From a virus: a DNA stretch of 48,076 bases. A program made the translations under genes and the position numbers. The stretch covers positions 1 through 48,076 of the IMG/VR virus record IMGVR_UViG_3300008117_002898; one strand, 5' to 3'. Of this stretch, positions 15,854 to 23,679 are shown piece after piece (position 1 is the first letter of the stretch; each line of letters begins with the position of its first letter). The notes under the pieces are model-generated. The model was given only the letters and a program-made list of their open reading frames with translations, was not told the DNA's origin and made no database searches.

Positions 15854-16405
15854 ATGAAAAAGGTTTACTATAGCTGGAGTCAAATTGAAGGTGCTTGTTT
15901 AGATATTGCTAGACAGCTACAGCAAGACAACTGGCGTCCAGATTATATTGTAGGTATCACACGTGGCGGTGCTGTGCCAGCAGTACTGCTTAGTCAATAT
16001 ATGGGAATTCCCATGCGTCCATTACAAGTAAGTTTACGTGATGGTGGAGATTGTGTAAGCGACTTAGGCATGGCTGAAGATGCATTTGGTTGTGTCCCTA
16101 GTGAAATACGAGAATCCACTGGCACGTTTGTTGATCCGGCTTACAGAAAAAAAATTCTTATTGTAGACGACATTAATGATCAAGGTAGCACTATTGCCTG
16201 GATCAAACAAGACTGGCCAAGTGGCTGTCATCCCGATCACGATTTTTGGAATCACGTGTGGGGAGGCAATGTTCGATTTGCTACACTAACTAACAATATG
16301 GCAAGTAAAGAAACTGTTGACTACTCTGTTTGGGAAGTCAACAAAGCAGAAGAGGACTGTTGGTTAGTTTATCCTTGGGAAGAGTTTTGGCGCAATGACA
16401 ACTGA
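15854..16405 (+). CDS. Phosphoribosyltransferase (type I PRTase) family protein
   Basis: 183 residues. YYSWSQIEGACLDIARQL and YIVGITRGGAVPAVLLSQ match the N-terminal PRTase helix and pyrophosphate loop. ILIVDDINDQGSTIAW is the PRPP-binding motif (two acidic residues, then a Gly-Ser-Thr loop). Such enzymes transfer ribose-5-phosphate between PRPP and bases. The insert HPDHDFWNHVWGG is unusual. In phages this family may salvage bases. AAGG precedes the ATG by 7 nt. The base specificity cannot be read. Confidence 0.8.
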   Translation: MKKVYYSWSQIEGACLDIARQLQQDNWRPDYIVGITRGGAVPAVLLSQYMGIPMRPLQVSLRDGGDCVSDLGMAEDAFGCVPSEIRESTGTFVDPAYRKKILIVDDINDQGSTIAWIKQDWPSGCHPDHDFWNHVWGGNVRFATLTNNMASKETVDYSVWEVNKAEEDCWLVYPWEEFWRNDN

Positions 16406-16775
16406 TATTGAAAGGGCACTTGATGAAAAACGAGCACCGTGGACCGGTATTGAATACCGAACTAAAGACTATTGGGTCTTCCGAGATGCATACCCAGTTA
16501 CGGAAGGACATCTGTTATTTGTGCCTACCAAAGAAGACTGGGACCATCTCTGGGATTGTTACAAAGCCGCATACAAATTTGGTTACATGGGCGTCGAGTC
16601 GGGCAGGTGGGACGCTTTTAATGTCGGACAAAACTGTGGCGAGGCTGCTGGACAAACAATAATGTATCCACATGTACATATGATTCCTAGACGCAAGGGT
16701 GATATGGAAGATCCACGTGGAGGTGTTAGACATGTTATTCCAGAAAAAGGAAACTATCGTGTTAGCGACAAATGA
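16395..16775 (+). CDS. HIT-family nucleotide hydrolase/transferase
   Basis: 126 residues. GHLLFVPTKEDWDHL, FNVGQNCGEAAGQTIMYPHVHMIPRR gives the HIT signature. The usual H-x-H-x-H is Y91-x-H93-x-H95, so the middle (catalytic) and last His are kept while the first is Tyr. Members hydrolyse or transfer nucleotidyl groups. Overlap with the previous gene is 11 nt, so the PRTase and HIT proteins probably work in one nucleotide step. Good call. Confidence 0.8.
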   Translation: MTTDIERALDEKRAPWTGIEYRTKDYWVFRDAYPVTEGHLLFVPTKEDWDHLWDCYKAAYKFGYMGVESGRWDAFNVGQNCGEAAGQTIMYPHVHMIPRRKGDMEDPRGGVRHVIPEKGNYRVSDK

Positions 16776-16968
16776 GAATCAAGTAGCAGTATTATGGGAC
16801 AACCAAAATGGTTTTTGGTGGAATGAAACATGTGCTCTAGTACTAGAAGTATTTGGATTGCCTGGAAACAGATACGAATCTCATCCTGAAGAAGATTGCA
16901 TGACCTTTACATTTAAAAATAAAAAAGATGCTGATTTATGTCGTATACTTTTGAGCGAACGACTATGA
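16759..16968 (+). CDS. Small Trp-containing phage protein
   Basis: 69 residues from GTG 16759, chosen because AAGGA lies 7 nt upstream; an ATG at 16732 would lengthen it by nine codons. VAVLWDNQNGFWWNETCALVLEVFGL and FTFKNKKDADLCRILL suggest an alpha/beta fold. It overlaps the HIT gene by 17 nt. No family recognised. Confidence 0.55.
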   Translation: MLATNENQVAVLWDNQNGFWWNETCALVLEVFGLPGNRYESHPEEDCMTFTFKNKKDADLCRILLSERL

Positions 16969-17162
16969 AGGATATTATCATTGTCATACTTGCCGTTACA
17001 ATATTGAGTATCTTTGGATATATGATTATACAAAATCAACCTCAAGGTAGATATTACGATTGCGGAATGGCAGAATGGCATCCAGATATTCCGCAATCAG
17101 TTAAAGAAGAATGCCGCAAGCGGCACTACGAAAACTATAAAAAAGATCGCAACATAATTTGA
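16965..17162 (+). CDS. Small single-span membrane protein
   Basis: 65 residues, ATGA overlap with the previous gene. Residues 2-24 (KDIIIVILAVTILSIFGYMII) form one membrane segment. The polar part has DCGMAEWHPDIPQSVKEECRKRH. It has no lipobox Cys, so it is an anchored inner-membrane protein. Function unknown. Confidence 0.6.
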   Translation: MKDIIIVILAVTILSIFGYMIIQNQPQGRYYDCGMAEWHPDIPQSVKEECRKRHYENYKKDRNII

Positions 17163-17174
17163 TGGAAACAACAT

Positions 17175-17282
17175 ATGACTCTTAAAAATAAGATAGAAAA
17201 TTTACTTGAAAAATATTGGTTAGAATATGTAATTTTCTGGTTTGGTATAGGGTTTGTTGTATCTTATGGATACTTTAGTTGA
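17175..17282 (+). CDS. 35-residue membrane microprotein
   Basis: ATG 17175 to TGA 17282. A short charged helix (LKNKIENLLEKYW) is followed by a membrane span (YVIFWFGIGFVVSYGYF). It fills the gap after another small membrane protein. The stop codon overlaps the -35 box of the next promoter. A weak upstream purine stretch is the only binding site seen. Confidence 0.4.
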   Translation: MTLKNKIENLLEKYWLEYVIFWFGIGFVVSYGYFS

Positions 17283-17307
17283 CATTTGCCTAAATAATCT
17301 ATATAAT
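17279..17307 (+). promoter_or_regulatory. Consensus sigma70 promoter for folE
   Basis: TTGACA at 17279-17284 and TATAAT at 17302-17307, with a 17-bp spacer. The start near 17314 leaves a short leader with GGAGA before TTG 17331. It should drive folE through the genes to about 24348. Confidence 0.85.
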
Positions 17308-17330
17308 GTACAAATGATCGGAGAATTAAC

Positions 17331-18101
17331 TTGACAACATTTACAACAGAAGACTTGAAGAACGCACTTACCGGTGCAGAACAACAAGGCGACGACAACA
17401 AAGATTACAAAGAAGCATACTTAGGCGATCATATTCGTTTTAAGATGAAACGTGAAGGTAAACGTTTTTGGGCAGGTGATAACATCAGTGAATACTTGCA
17501 CGAAGGTGATATAGAAAAATTAATTGACGAAGCAACACCTGCATTTGAGCAAGTGCTTGATAGTTTACTTATTGATAGAGAAAACGATCCTAATAGCAAA
17601 GGCACAGCACGTAGACTTGCTAAGATGTATTTTAACGAAATTATGGCAGGTAGATATGAATCAGCACCAGACGCAACATGTTTTCCAAATGATTCGGCGG
17701 ACCGTTATGAAGGCATGCTGGTTGTTCGTAGCGAGCTTCGCAGTATGTGTAGCCATCATCACCAACCCGTTACTGGCGTTGCTTATATTGGTATTATTGC
17801 GGCTGAGAAACTCATCGGACTTAGCAAGTATACAAGGATCGCTCAGTGGTGTGCCCGTCGAGGTACTCTCCAGGAGGAACTTTGCAATGACATTGCTAGG
17901 GAAATCAGCCGAGCAACAAATTCCAAAAACGTAGCAGTATACATTCAAGCAACACACGGTTGCTGTGAGAATCGCGGCATTATGGCACATAGTTCATTAA
18001 CACAGACAACTGTACTTACTGGTTCATTTAAAACTGATCCAGGTGCTAAGAAAGAGTTTTTTGATAACATTAAATTACAACAGGAGTTTGCCCCAAGATG
18101 A
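17331..18101 (+). CDS. folE: GTP cyclohydrolase I
   Basis: FolE turns GTP into dihydroneopterin triphosphate, the first step to folate and to preQ0. The start is TTG 17331, well supported by GGAGA 7 nt upstream. Zinc ligands: C140 in MCSHHHQPVTGVAYIG, then C211/C212 in HGCCENRGI. GLSKYTRIAQWCARRGTLQEEL is the family's substrate helix. HHHQP differs from the usual EHHFVP and CCENRG from CMxxRG. The protein is 256 residues, somewhat longer than bacterial FolE. It is the promoter-proximal gene of an operon that also carries queE, which supports a 7-deazaguanine role. Confidence 0.9.
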   Translation: MTTFTTEDLKNALTGAEQQGDDNKDYKEAYLGDHIRFKMKREGKRFWAGDNISEYLHEGDIEKLIDEATPAFEQVLDSLLIDRENDPNSKGTARRLAKMYFNEIMAGRYESAPDATCFPNDSADRYEGMLVVRSELRSMCSHHHQPVTGVAYIGIIAAEKLIGLSKYTRIAQWCARRGTLQEELCNDIAREISRATNSKNVAVYIQATHGCCENRGIMAHSSLTQTTVLTGSFKTDPGAKKEFFDNIKLQQEFAPR

Positions 18102-18316
18102 CAACAGCTAAAGACTTAACTGATCAATTAATTTTCCGTGCAAAGAATTTACAAGAATTTATTGTAGAGAGAGAATTCGATCACATACCAGCAGGTGTGG
18201 TTAAATTTGATATACAACATACAGTTGGACATCCAGCACGTATTTTTGTTCCGGCGTTAACGCAAGACGAAGCAGAAACAATGGTTGACGAATGGTTTGA
18301 GGAAGATGTAGAATGA
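18098..18316 (+). CDS. Small phage protein
   Basis: 72 residues, joined to folE by an ATGA overlap. It has a helical start (LTDQLIFRAKNLQEFIV), a beta segment (VVKFDIQHTVG), and an acidic tail (DEAETMVDEWFEEDVE). No family recognised. Confidence 0.55.
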   Translation: MTTAKDLTDQLIFRAKNLQEFIVEREFDHIPAGVVKFDIQHTVGHPARIFVPALTQDEAETMVDEWFEEDVE

Positions 18317-18645
18317 AATGGTTTGATAAATGGTTATATACCAAAGTTCGAGACATGTGGGAAAATAGAGACCACTACGATCAAATAAATTCAACAGTAT
18401 GGTTACAGGATAAACATAAAATGGCAATTGGTATGGGAACAGCAATGGTAGAACGTGGCCGTGCAGAAGGCGAAGGTCCCATTACATTTGAACTAAGCAA
18501 TGCAGTTGGTGGTAAGATTCTCAATGTTCGACATTATGATGACCGTAAGGATCGACACGATCAACAAACTTATGTCATTCCCACTGGTGAAAATGTCGGT
18601 GAGCGTGTTGCTAAAATTATTAATTTAGAGATGTTCAAACAATGA
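18313..18645 (+). CDS. Phage protein of unknown function
   Basis: 110 residues, ATGA overlaps on both sides. An aromatic N-terminus (MKWFDKWLYTKVRDMWENRDHYDQ) precedes GITFELSNAVGG-like strands and HYDDRKDRHDQQTYVIP, which has several His/Asp. Fold and role unknown. Confidence 0.55.
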   Translation: MKWFDKWLYTKVRDMWENRDHYDQINSTVWLQDKHKMAIGMGTAMVERGRAEGEGPITFELSNAVGGKILNVRHYDDRKDRHDQQTYVIPTGENVGERVAKIINLEMFKQ

Positions 18646-19031
18646 AAGCCCAAACTCCAGCAGAAGGTATTTTGAAGCAAAACGATTGGGGCGATTCAAA
18701 AGTTTATCGAGTTGCTTGCGAATGTTCTAATACAGATTGTGATCACAATGTCTGGGTAGAGTCTGATGATACAGGTATTTCTGTTAACATCTATGTTACT
18801 ACTAGAACAAACTTTTGGTCAAAGTCACGCTGGACACATATTTGGACATTACTTACCAAAGGGTATATTGATACCGAATCGACTATTTGTTTGAAAGAGC
18901 AACAAACAATTAATTATGCTCAAACTCTTGTAACTGCATCAGCAGACGTTAAAGAGTTTCGTAATACTAGACAAAATAAAGAAGAACGTGCTATAATAAC
19001 AAAAATGGCAAAAGAACAGGATTGTGTATGA
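18642..19031 (+). CDS. Phage protein with Cys/His cluster
   Basis: 129 residues. CECSNTDCDH (residues about 26-35) has three Cys and a His that could bind zinc. It also has a tryptophan-containing region NFWSKSRWTHIWTLLTKGYI. It starts by ATGA overlap and ends overlapping queE. Function unknown. Confidence 0.55.
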   Translation: MKAQTPAEGILKQNDWGDSKVYRVACECSNTDCDHNVWVESDDTGISVNIYVTTRTNFWSKSRWTHIWTLLTKGYIDTESTICLKEQQTINYAQTLVTASADVKEFRNTRQNKEERAIITKMAKEQDCV

Positions 19032-19894
19032 GTAAAATTAAAATAGCGGAACTGTTTTACAGTATCCAAGGTGAAGGACGCTACATGGGTGTCCCGTCTG
19101 TGTTTCTGCGTACATTTGGGTGTAACTTTAAATGCGCAGGCTTTGGCATGCCACGTGGTGAAGTCAGTCACGAAGCTACTGACATTGCGGCAACACACAA
19201 AATGATTGAGTCTTTTCAAAAGTATGAAGACTTGCCGCTTGTAAGCACAGGTTGTGACAGCTATGCATCATGGATGCCAGAGTTTAAAGATCTAAGTCCA
19301 ATGTTAGAAAGTAACGCTATTGTAAATCGTATTATGGAGATACTTCCGCACAAGCGTTGGGAAGATGAGCATCTAGTTATTACAGGCGGAGAGCCGTTGT
19401 TAGGTTGGCAACGTGCTTATCCAGATTTGTTAGATCATCCTAGTATGTGGCGTCTTAGAGAAATTACTTTTGAAACAAACGGTACTCAAAAATTAACTCC
19501 AGAATTTGCTTCATATTTGCATACTTGGAAAAGTCATCATGATCAAGATTTTTGGCGTGAGATTACATTTAGTGTAAGTGCTAAACTTCCTTGTAGTGGC
19601 GAGAAGTGGGAAGAAGCAATCTGTCCTGAGATTGTATGTGAGTACGAAGAGTATGGTACAGCATATTTAAAATTTGTTATTGCTACAGAACAAGACTTTG
19701 CCGATGCAGAACGTGCTACTGAAGAATATCGTAAAGCAGGTTTCACTGGACATGTTTATCTAATGCCAGTTGGCGGTGTAGAAAGTGTGTATGCATTAAA
19801 CAATCGTAAGGTGGCCGATCTTGCTATGAAACGTGGATGGCGTTATAGTGACAGATTACAAGTGCCACTATTTAAAAATGAGTGGGGTACCTAA
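19028..19894 (+). CDS. queE: 7-carboxy-7-deazaguanine synthase (QueE-like radical SAM enzyme)
   Basis: QueE converts carboxytetrahydropterin to 7-carboxy-7-deazaguanine, the third step to preQ0. ATG 19028 overlaps the previous stop. The N-terminus AELFYSIQGEG and GVPSVFLRTFGCNFKC is typical of QueE. Cluster Cys candidates are C32, C36 and C76 in STGCDSYASW, which gives a spacing of C-x3-C-x39-C instead of C-x3-C-x2-C. TGGEPL (SAM-binding) follows. The FolE gene is in the same operon. It is 288 residues, longer than most QueE, owing to the insert after C36. The call is strong; cluster binding with this spacing is inferred. Confidence 0.85.
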   Translation: MSKIKIAELFYSIQGEGRYMGVPSVFLRTFGCNFKCAGFGMPRGEVSHEATDIAATHKMIESFQKYEDLPLVSTGCDSYASWMPEFKDLSPMLESNAIVNRIMEILPHKRWEDEHLVITGGEPLLGWQRAYPDLLDHPSMWRLREITFETNGTQKLTPEFASYLHTWKSHHDQDFWREITFSVSAKLPCSGEKWEEAICPEIVCEYEEYGTAYLKFVIATEQDFADAERATEEYRKAGFTGHVYLMPVGGVESVYALNNRKVADLAMKRGWRYSDRLQVPLFKNEWGT

Positions 19895-20442
19895 TGGCAA
19901 AATTACTAGTACTCGGATGTGGTAAGAAAGAACGTCCAGGAAATCCTGGAGATACTATTGTTACTGTAGACATTAACGAAAATGTTGGTGCTGATGTAGT
20001 ACACAACTTAGATGTATTTCCATGGCCGTTTGAGAGTGGTGAGTTTGATGTTGTACATTTAGACAATGTATTAGAACATTTAAACAACATTGTTAAAACA
20101 ATGGAAGAAATTCATCGCATAACCAAACCAGGTGCTACTGTTACTATTATTGTGCCGTATTTCCGCAGTAAATGGGCCTGCGTTGATCCAACACATGTTC
20201 ACTTTTTTACAGTAGATACATTGAGCTATTTTGTAAAAGGACATACATATCATGAAAGATATGCATATAGTCCTTGTAAATTTAAAATGCATCGCAAAAC
20301 ATTTAACGAAGGAATTGATCAAACTTGGTTCCAAAAATTGTTAATACCATTTGCTGAATCAAATTTAGAATTTTACGAGAATAAAATTAGTCCAATATTC
20401 CCGTTAGAAACATTAACATATCATATGGAAACGATAAAATGA
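19894..20442 (+). CDS. Class I SAM-dependent methyltransferase
   Basis: 182 residues from ATG 19894, overlapping the queE stop by one base (TAATG). Motif I is LLVLGCGKK, followed by VTVDINENVGADVVHNLD (acidic loop) and FDVVHLDNVLEHLNNIVKTM, as in type 11 methyltransferases. VDPTHVHFFTVDTLSYF resembles small-molecule or sugar methyltransferases. Substrate unknown. The neighbouring queE opens the possibility of a further methyl group on a deazaguanine; this is speculation. Confidence 0.75.
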   Translation: MAKLLVLGCGKKERPGNPGDTIVTVDINENVGADVVHNLDVFPWPFESGEFDVVHLDNVLEHLNNIVKTMEEIHRITKPGATVTIIVPYFRSKWACVDPTHVHFFTVDTLSYFVKGHTYHERYAYSPCKFKMHRKTFNEGIDQTWFQKLLIPFAESNLEFYENKISPIFPLETLTYHMETIK

Positions 20443-20891
20443 TTAAAGACTTTATAAAGAAAATTACTGGAATTAAAGCAATTGAAGATGCAACAGCAAT
20501 GGCAAAAGCTGAGGCGGCAGTTGCTCAAAAGTTAACAGAACAAAAATTAAAAGAAGCCGCAGACGCAGAAGCCAAAGCAGAGCTTGCCAAATTGACTCCA
20601 AAAGAACGTGCTACACGTAAAGGCGAACCTTGGGTTTCCGTTTTGGATACTCATGTAAACAAAGATAATGTAAGAAACGGCTTTTTTGAGCTTGACTGGA
20701 ACGCTGCTTTTGTAGTACAATTAAAGCAAGAAGGATATGGTTATGACGGTGATCCAGATGAAGAAATTGTGGATCGCTGGTTTAGAGACTTAGCTCGTAA
20801 CATATTAAGCGATGAAGGTCAGGATGCTTCTAGAGGTGCTGGCTACATTAACGTAAGTAAACTTGCAGACGGAAAAGCAGAGGTAAAATGA
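20439..20891 (+). CDS. Phage protein with Ala-rich helix and acidic C-terminal domain
   Basis: 150 residues, ATGA overlap. Residues 18-55 are a long Ala/Lys/Glu coiled-coil-like helix. The rest is a compact domain (PWVSVLDTHVNKDNVRNGFFELDWNAAFV, DEEIVDRWFRDLARNILSDEG). No family was recognised. Position before the exonuclease suggests co-expression with replication genes. Confidence 0.6.
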   Translation: MIKDFIKKITGIKAIEDATAMAKAEAAVAQKLTEQKLKEAADAEAKAELAKLTPKERATRKGEPWVSVLDTHVNKDNVRNGFFELDWNAAFVVQLKQEGYGYDGDPDEEIVDRWFRDLARNILSDEGQDASRGAGYINVSKLADGKAEVK

Positions 20892-21889
20892 AATATATTT
20901 TAGTTGATACAGCAAATACGTTCTTTAGAGCGAGACATGTGATTAATGGAAGTGCTGATATCAAACTAGGTATGGCATTCCACATTACTCTCAACAGTAT
21001 TAAAAAGGCTTGGAATGACTTTGGTGGCGATCACGTAGTGTTCTGCCTCGAGGGTCGTAGCTGGCGCAAAGATCATTATCCTCCGTACAAACGTAACCGT
21101 AGCGAGGCACGTGCCGCACATACTGAAAAAGAAGCTGAAGAAGAAACAGTATTTTGGGAAGCGTTTGATACATTTAAAACGTTTATTGCAGAAAAAACAA
21201 ACTGTACAGTTTTACAACATCAGCAATTAGAAGCAGACGATTTGATTGCTGGCTTCATACAAAGTCATCCAAATGATGATCATATTATCATTTCAACAGA
21301 TACAGATTTCGTACAATTGATTGCACCCAATGTAAAACAATACAACGGTGTAATGGAAACTATTATTACGCACGAAGGCATATTTGATGCTAAAGGTAAG
21401 CGTGTAGTTGATAAGAAAACACAAGAGCATAAAGAAATTCCAAATCCAGAATGGTTACTATTCCAAAAATGTATTCGTGGTGACCCCACTGATAATGTGT
21501 TTAGTGCGTATCCTAAGGTGCGTGTAAACAAACTACAAGAAGCATACAATGATCGAAAAGACAAGGGCTTCGCGTGGAACAATATGATGTTGCAACGTTG
21601 GGTTGACCATAATGGCGAAGAACATCGTGTACTAGAAGACTATGAACGAAATCGTGTACTGATCGATTTGTCTGCACAACCTAAAGAAATTCGAACAATA
21701 ATTAACGAAACAATCGACACACAAGCAGTTCCTAAATCTATTGATCAAGTAGGTATTAGACTGCTAAAGTTCTGCAATTTGTATGATTTGAAGAAAATTA
21801 CTGACAACATTACACAATATGCAGAACCATTCCAATCACGTTACCCTGAGTCAGCGGTAACATGGCGTAAATTACAACAGGAGAAATAA
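20888..21889 (+). CDS. 5'-3' exonuclease / RNase H (FEN-type)
   Basis: 333 residues. It is a T4 RNase H-type 5' nuclease that removes RNA primers from lagging-strand fragments. YILVDTANTFFRAR gives the first metal-binding Asp (D7). LEGRSWRKDHYPPYKRNR is the basic arch. LEADDLIAGF and STDTDFVQLIAP contribute the other acidic metal ligands. GDPTDNVF follows, as in the family. The T4 enzyme has 305 residues. It starts by ATGA overlap within the folE operon. Confidence 0.85.
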   Translation: MKYILVDTANTFFRARHVINGSADIKLGMAFHITLNSIKKAWNDFGGDHVVFCLEGRSWRKDHYPPYKRNRSEARAAHTEKEAEEETVFWEAFDTFKTFIAEKTNCTVLQHQQLEADDLIAGFIQSHPNDDHIIISTDTDFVQLIAPNVKQYNGVMETIITHEGIFDAKGKRVVDKKTQEHKEIPNPEWLLFQKCIRGDPTDNVFSAYPKVRVNKLQEAYNDRKDKGFAWNNMMLQRWVDHNGEEHRVLEDYERNRVLIDLSAQPKEIRTIINETIDTQAVPKSIDQVGIRLLKFCNLYDLKKITDNITQYAEPFQSRYPESAVTWRKLQQEK

Positions 21890-21890
21890 A

Positions 21891-22082
21891 ATGGCAAAAC
21901 TAAGCAAACTAGCAAAAGTAAATGAATCAATTACAATCAACCGTTACGACAATGGTTGGATGGTAGAAGTTGGCGGTCGTGATAATGACAACGAATGGAA
22001 AAATTCTAAGATTGTATGCAATACAGAAGAAGAAGTACTTGCTGTAGTTAAAGAGTACAACGCAATGGAATTAGATAATTAA
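21891..22082 (+). CDS. Small phage protein
   Basis: 63 residues, beginning 1 nt after the exonuclease stop, with an AGGAG site in the end of that gene. MAKLSKLAKVNESITINRYDNGWMVEVGG and EEEVLAVVKEYNAM fit a small alpha/beta domain. No family recognised. Confidence 0.6.
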   Translation: MAKLSKLAKVNESITINRYDNGWMVEVGGRDNDNEWKNSKIVCNTEEEVLAVVKEYNAMELDN

Positions 22083-22093
22083 GGAGTTATCAA

Positions 22094-22759
22094 ATGGCTA
22101 TTTGGAAACTATCTCCACAATATAAAAAATCGGCCGTAGAAAAAATGTTTTTCTACAAAGAAGGTAAGGTCATCACTATTGAGCAAGGATATCGCTGGGC
22201 TACATTTACTGTAGAATCTGACGAACAACCGCTTACCAATGATGAACTCAAAAACGAAGACGGTTACGAATTAAGCTGTATTGATAACGATGAATCGTGG
22301 GAAATGTGGGATATGATTGACGGATGCTGGTGCGATATCGAAGATGGTAACGGCAAAGCATCTGAGGAAGATGTTGAAGAATTTATCACAGCGTGGGAAG
22401 AAGATTCTTTTGATGGTGTGGAAAATTTAGGTTGGCAGTGTGACGATACAGAGTACTATTACTATGGTCCATTGGAACTTACCAATGAAGATACTGGTGA
22501 AGTATTTAAAGGTGAGCCTGACGAAGATGCACCAGTTGCAAACGAAACATTAGAAGAAGCATCAGAAGAATTTCATGAAGAACCCGAAGTTACTGATTGG
22601 TTTCCAGTAAGCATTAATCCAGCAAGACAGGGGGCATATCAAGTAACATCAAGCAACATTCCAAATTGGCCGTTTCCAAGTTATGCACAATGGGACGGCG
22701 TTCAATGGAGTGACGAACATGTAGTCTCATGGAGAGGACTTTTAAAGGAGCCTGAATGA
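22094..22759 (+). CDS. Acidic, Trp-rich phage protein
   Basis: 221 residues with a clear AAGGAG site. Very acidic, with many Trp/Tyr (ESWEMWDMIDGCWCDIEDGNGKASE, DDTEYYYYGP). An acidic linker (about residues 137-170) separates a C-terminal Trp-rich piece (WPFPSYAQWDGVQWSDEHV). The pattern suggests a DNA mimic or a binding protein. No family recognised. Confidence 0.6.
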   Translation: MAIWKLSPQYKKSAVEKMFFYKEGKVITIEQGYRWATFTVESDEQPLTNDELKNEDGYELSCIDNDESWEMWDMIDGCWCDIEDGNGKASEEDVEEFITAWEEDSFDGVENLGWQCDDTEYYYYGPLELTNEDTGEVFKGEPDEDAPVANETLEEASEEFHEEPEVTDWFPVSINPARQGAYQVTSSNIPNWPFPSYAQWDGVQWSDEHVVSWRGLLKEPE

Positions 22760-22935
22760 TTACTAGAGAAAAACTAGAGCATCACATTGCACATTTGCAG
22801 GAAAAACATGACATCCTTGATGAACAAATTACTAAGTTAGAAGCGCATCATGAAAACGTGACTGATCTTAAAAAAGAAAAGTTACACCTCAAAGATGAAA
22901 TTGAGAAATTTAAAGTTAAGGTAAAAAACATATGA
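22756..22935 (+). CDS. Small YdcH/DUF465-like coiled-coil protein
   Basis: 59 residues, ATG 22756 to TGA 22935, overlapping the genes on each side by 4 nt (ATGA both times). REKLEHHIAHLQEKHDILDEQ and DLKKEKLHLKDEIEKF match the DUF465/YdcH pattern, whose hallmark is LKkeKLxLKDEI. The protein is a helical hairpin. Found in many bacteria and phages; role unknown. The overlaps argue strongly that it is a real gene. Confidence 0.75.
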   Translation: MITREKLEHHIAHLQEKHDILDEQITKLEAHHENVTDLKKEKLHLKDEIEKFKVKVKNI

Positions 22936-23405
22936 CAGATCTTCATGCTAAGCCAATCGTAGATGGCAAGCTGTGGGTAGTTGAACAAGACGGCGAACGT
23001 GTTGGGACTCTACATAAAAACGAAAACAACAAATATATGTTGAGTGCTAAAAACGGTGAACTTTACTTTAGTAAAAAATCAGAAATTACAAAGAAATTTG
23101 GTGATAACTTTTTCTTAAAAGGAATTAAGACAACTGTTTCACATAGTAATGAAAATGAGTGTCACGGTTATCCAACTAAATGGAAACCGTACAACTCAAT
23201 GTATGATGTTAGACGCAAGCTACCCTTGTTTACTAAAAGTAATCAAAGTAAAAGTTTATTTTGTGCTGGTCATTATGTAATTAAATTTCCTAAAAATTGG
23301 GTACGTAGTTTTTGTCCAAAATTAATTACTATTGAACGTTATGAGTTTTCAGGTCCATACTTAACTGAAGAAGAATCTAAAGAGGTATTGGCAAATGTCA
23401 AATAA
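22932..23405 (+). CDS. Phage protein of unknown function
   Basis: 157 residues, ATGA overlap. The N-terminal half is beta-like (KLWVVEQDGERVGTLHKNENNKYMLS). HGYPTKWKPYNSMYDVRRKLPLFTKS and HYVIKFPKNWVRSFCPKL follow. The stretch resembles conserved unknown proteins of large marine phages, by memory only. Confidence 0.6.
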   Translation: MTDLHAKPIVDGKLWVVEQDGERVGTLHKNENNKYMLSAKNGELYFSKKSEITKKFGDNFFLKGIKTTVSHSNENECHGYPTKWKPYNSMYDVRRKLPLFTKSNQSKSLFCAGHYVIKFPKNWVRSFCPKLITIERYEFSGPYLTEEESKEVLANVK

Positions 23406-23637
23406 TCCAATTAATACAATACCTTTACAGCAATTCATTCAACAAGTAAAAATGGCTGATATGAGCCAGCAAAAAGAAGTAAAACTGGACATTAGGACTG
23501 CTAAATTGCTAGCATTCACTCTTGGCGAAGTAACTAGTAAGCTAACGCAAGATTATGAAAATCTTTTACACATTTTAAAGCAATCTACCAACGATACCGT
23601 CACTGTTGAGCTTGACGGGGGCGGTTTTAAAGACTAG
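23395..23637 (+). CDS. Small helical phage protein
   Basis: 80 residues, ATG 23395 within the end of the previous gene. A helical core (LDIRTAKLLAFTLGEVTSKLTQDYENLLHILKQ) suggests a small helical binder. It ends VELDGGGFKD. Unknown family. Confidence 0.6.
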   Translation: MSNNPINTIPLQQFIQQVKMADMSQQKEVKLDIRTAKLLAFTLGEVTSKLTQDYENLLHILKQSTNDTVTVELDGGGFKD

Positions 23638-23643
23638 TTATAG

Positions 23644-23679
23644 GATAAATATATGCGTATATTTGAGGAACGCATATAT
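23644..23679 (+). promoter_or_regulatory. Hairpin covering the start codon, with late-promoter-like box
   Basis: A perfect 10-bp inverted repeat, ATATATGCGT (23649-23658) and ACGCATATAT (23670-23679), has an 11-nt loop that holds the GAGGA ribosome binding site of the gene at 23678. The right arm includes the first two bases of its ATG. GATAAATA at 23644-23651 resembles the T4 late box TATAAATA with one mismatch; this is a weaker call. Confidence 0.5.

Noticed and set aside
17524-17934. Plus-strand ORF of 136 codons inside folE
   Set aside because: Frame-shifted reading of folE, whose zinc and substrate motifs are intact in the other frame.
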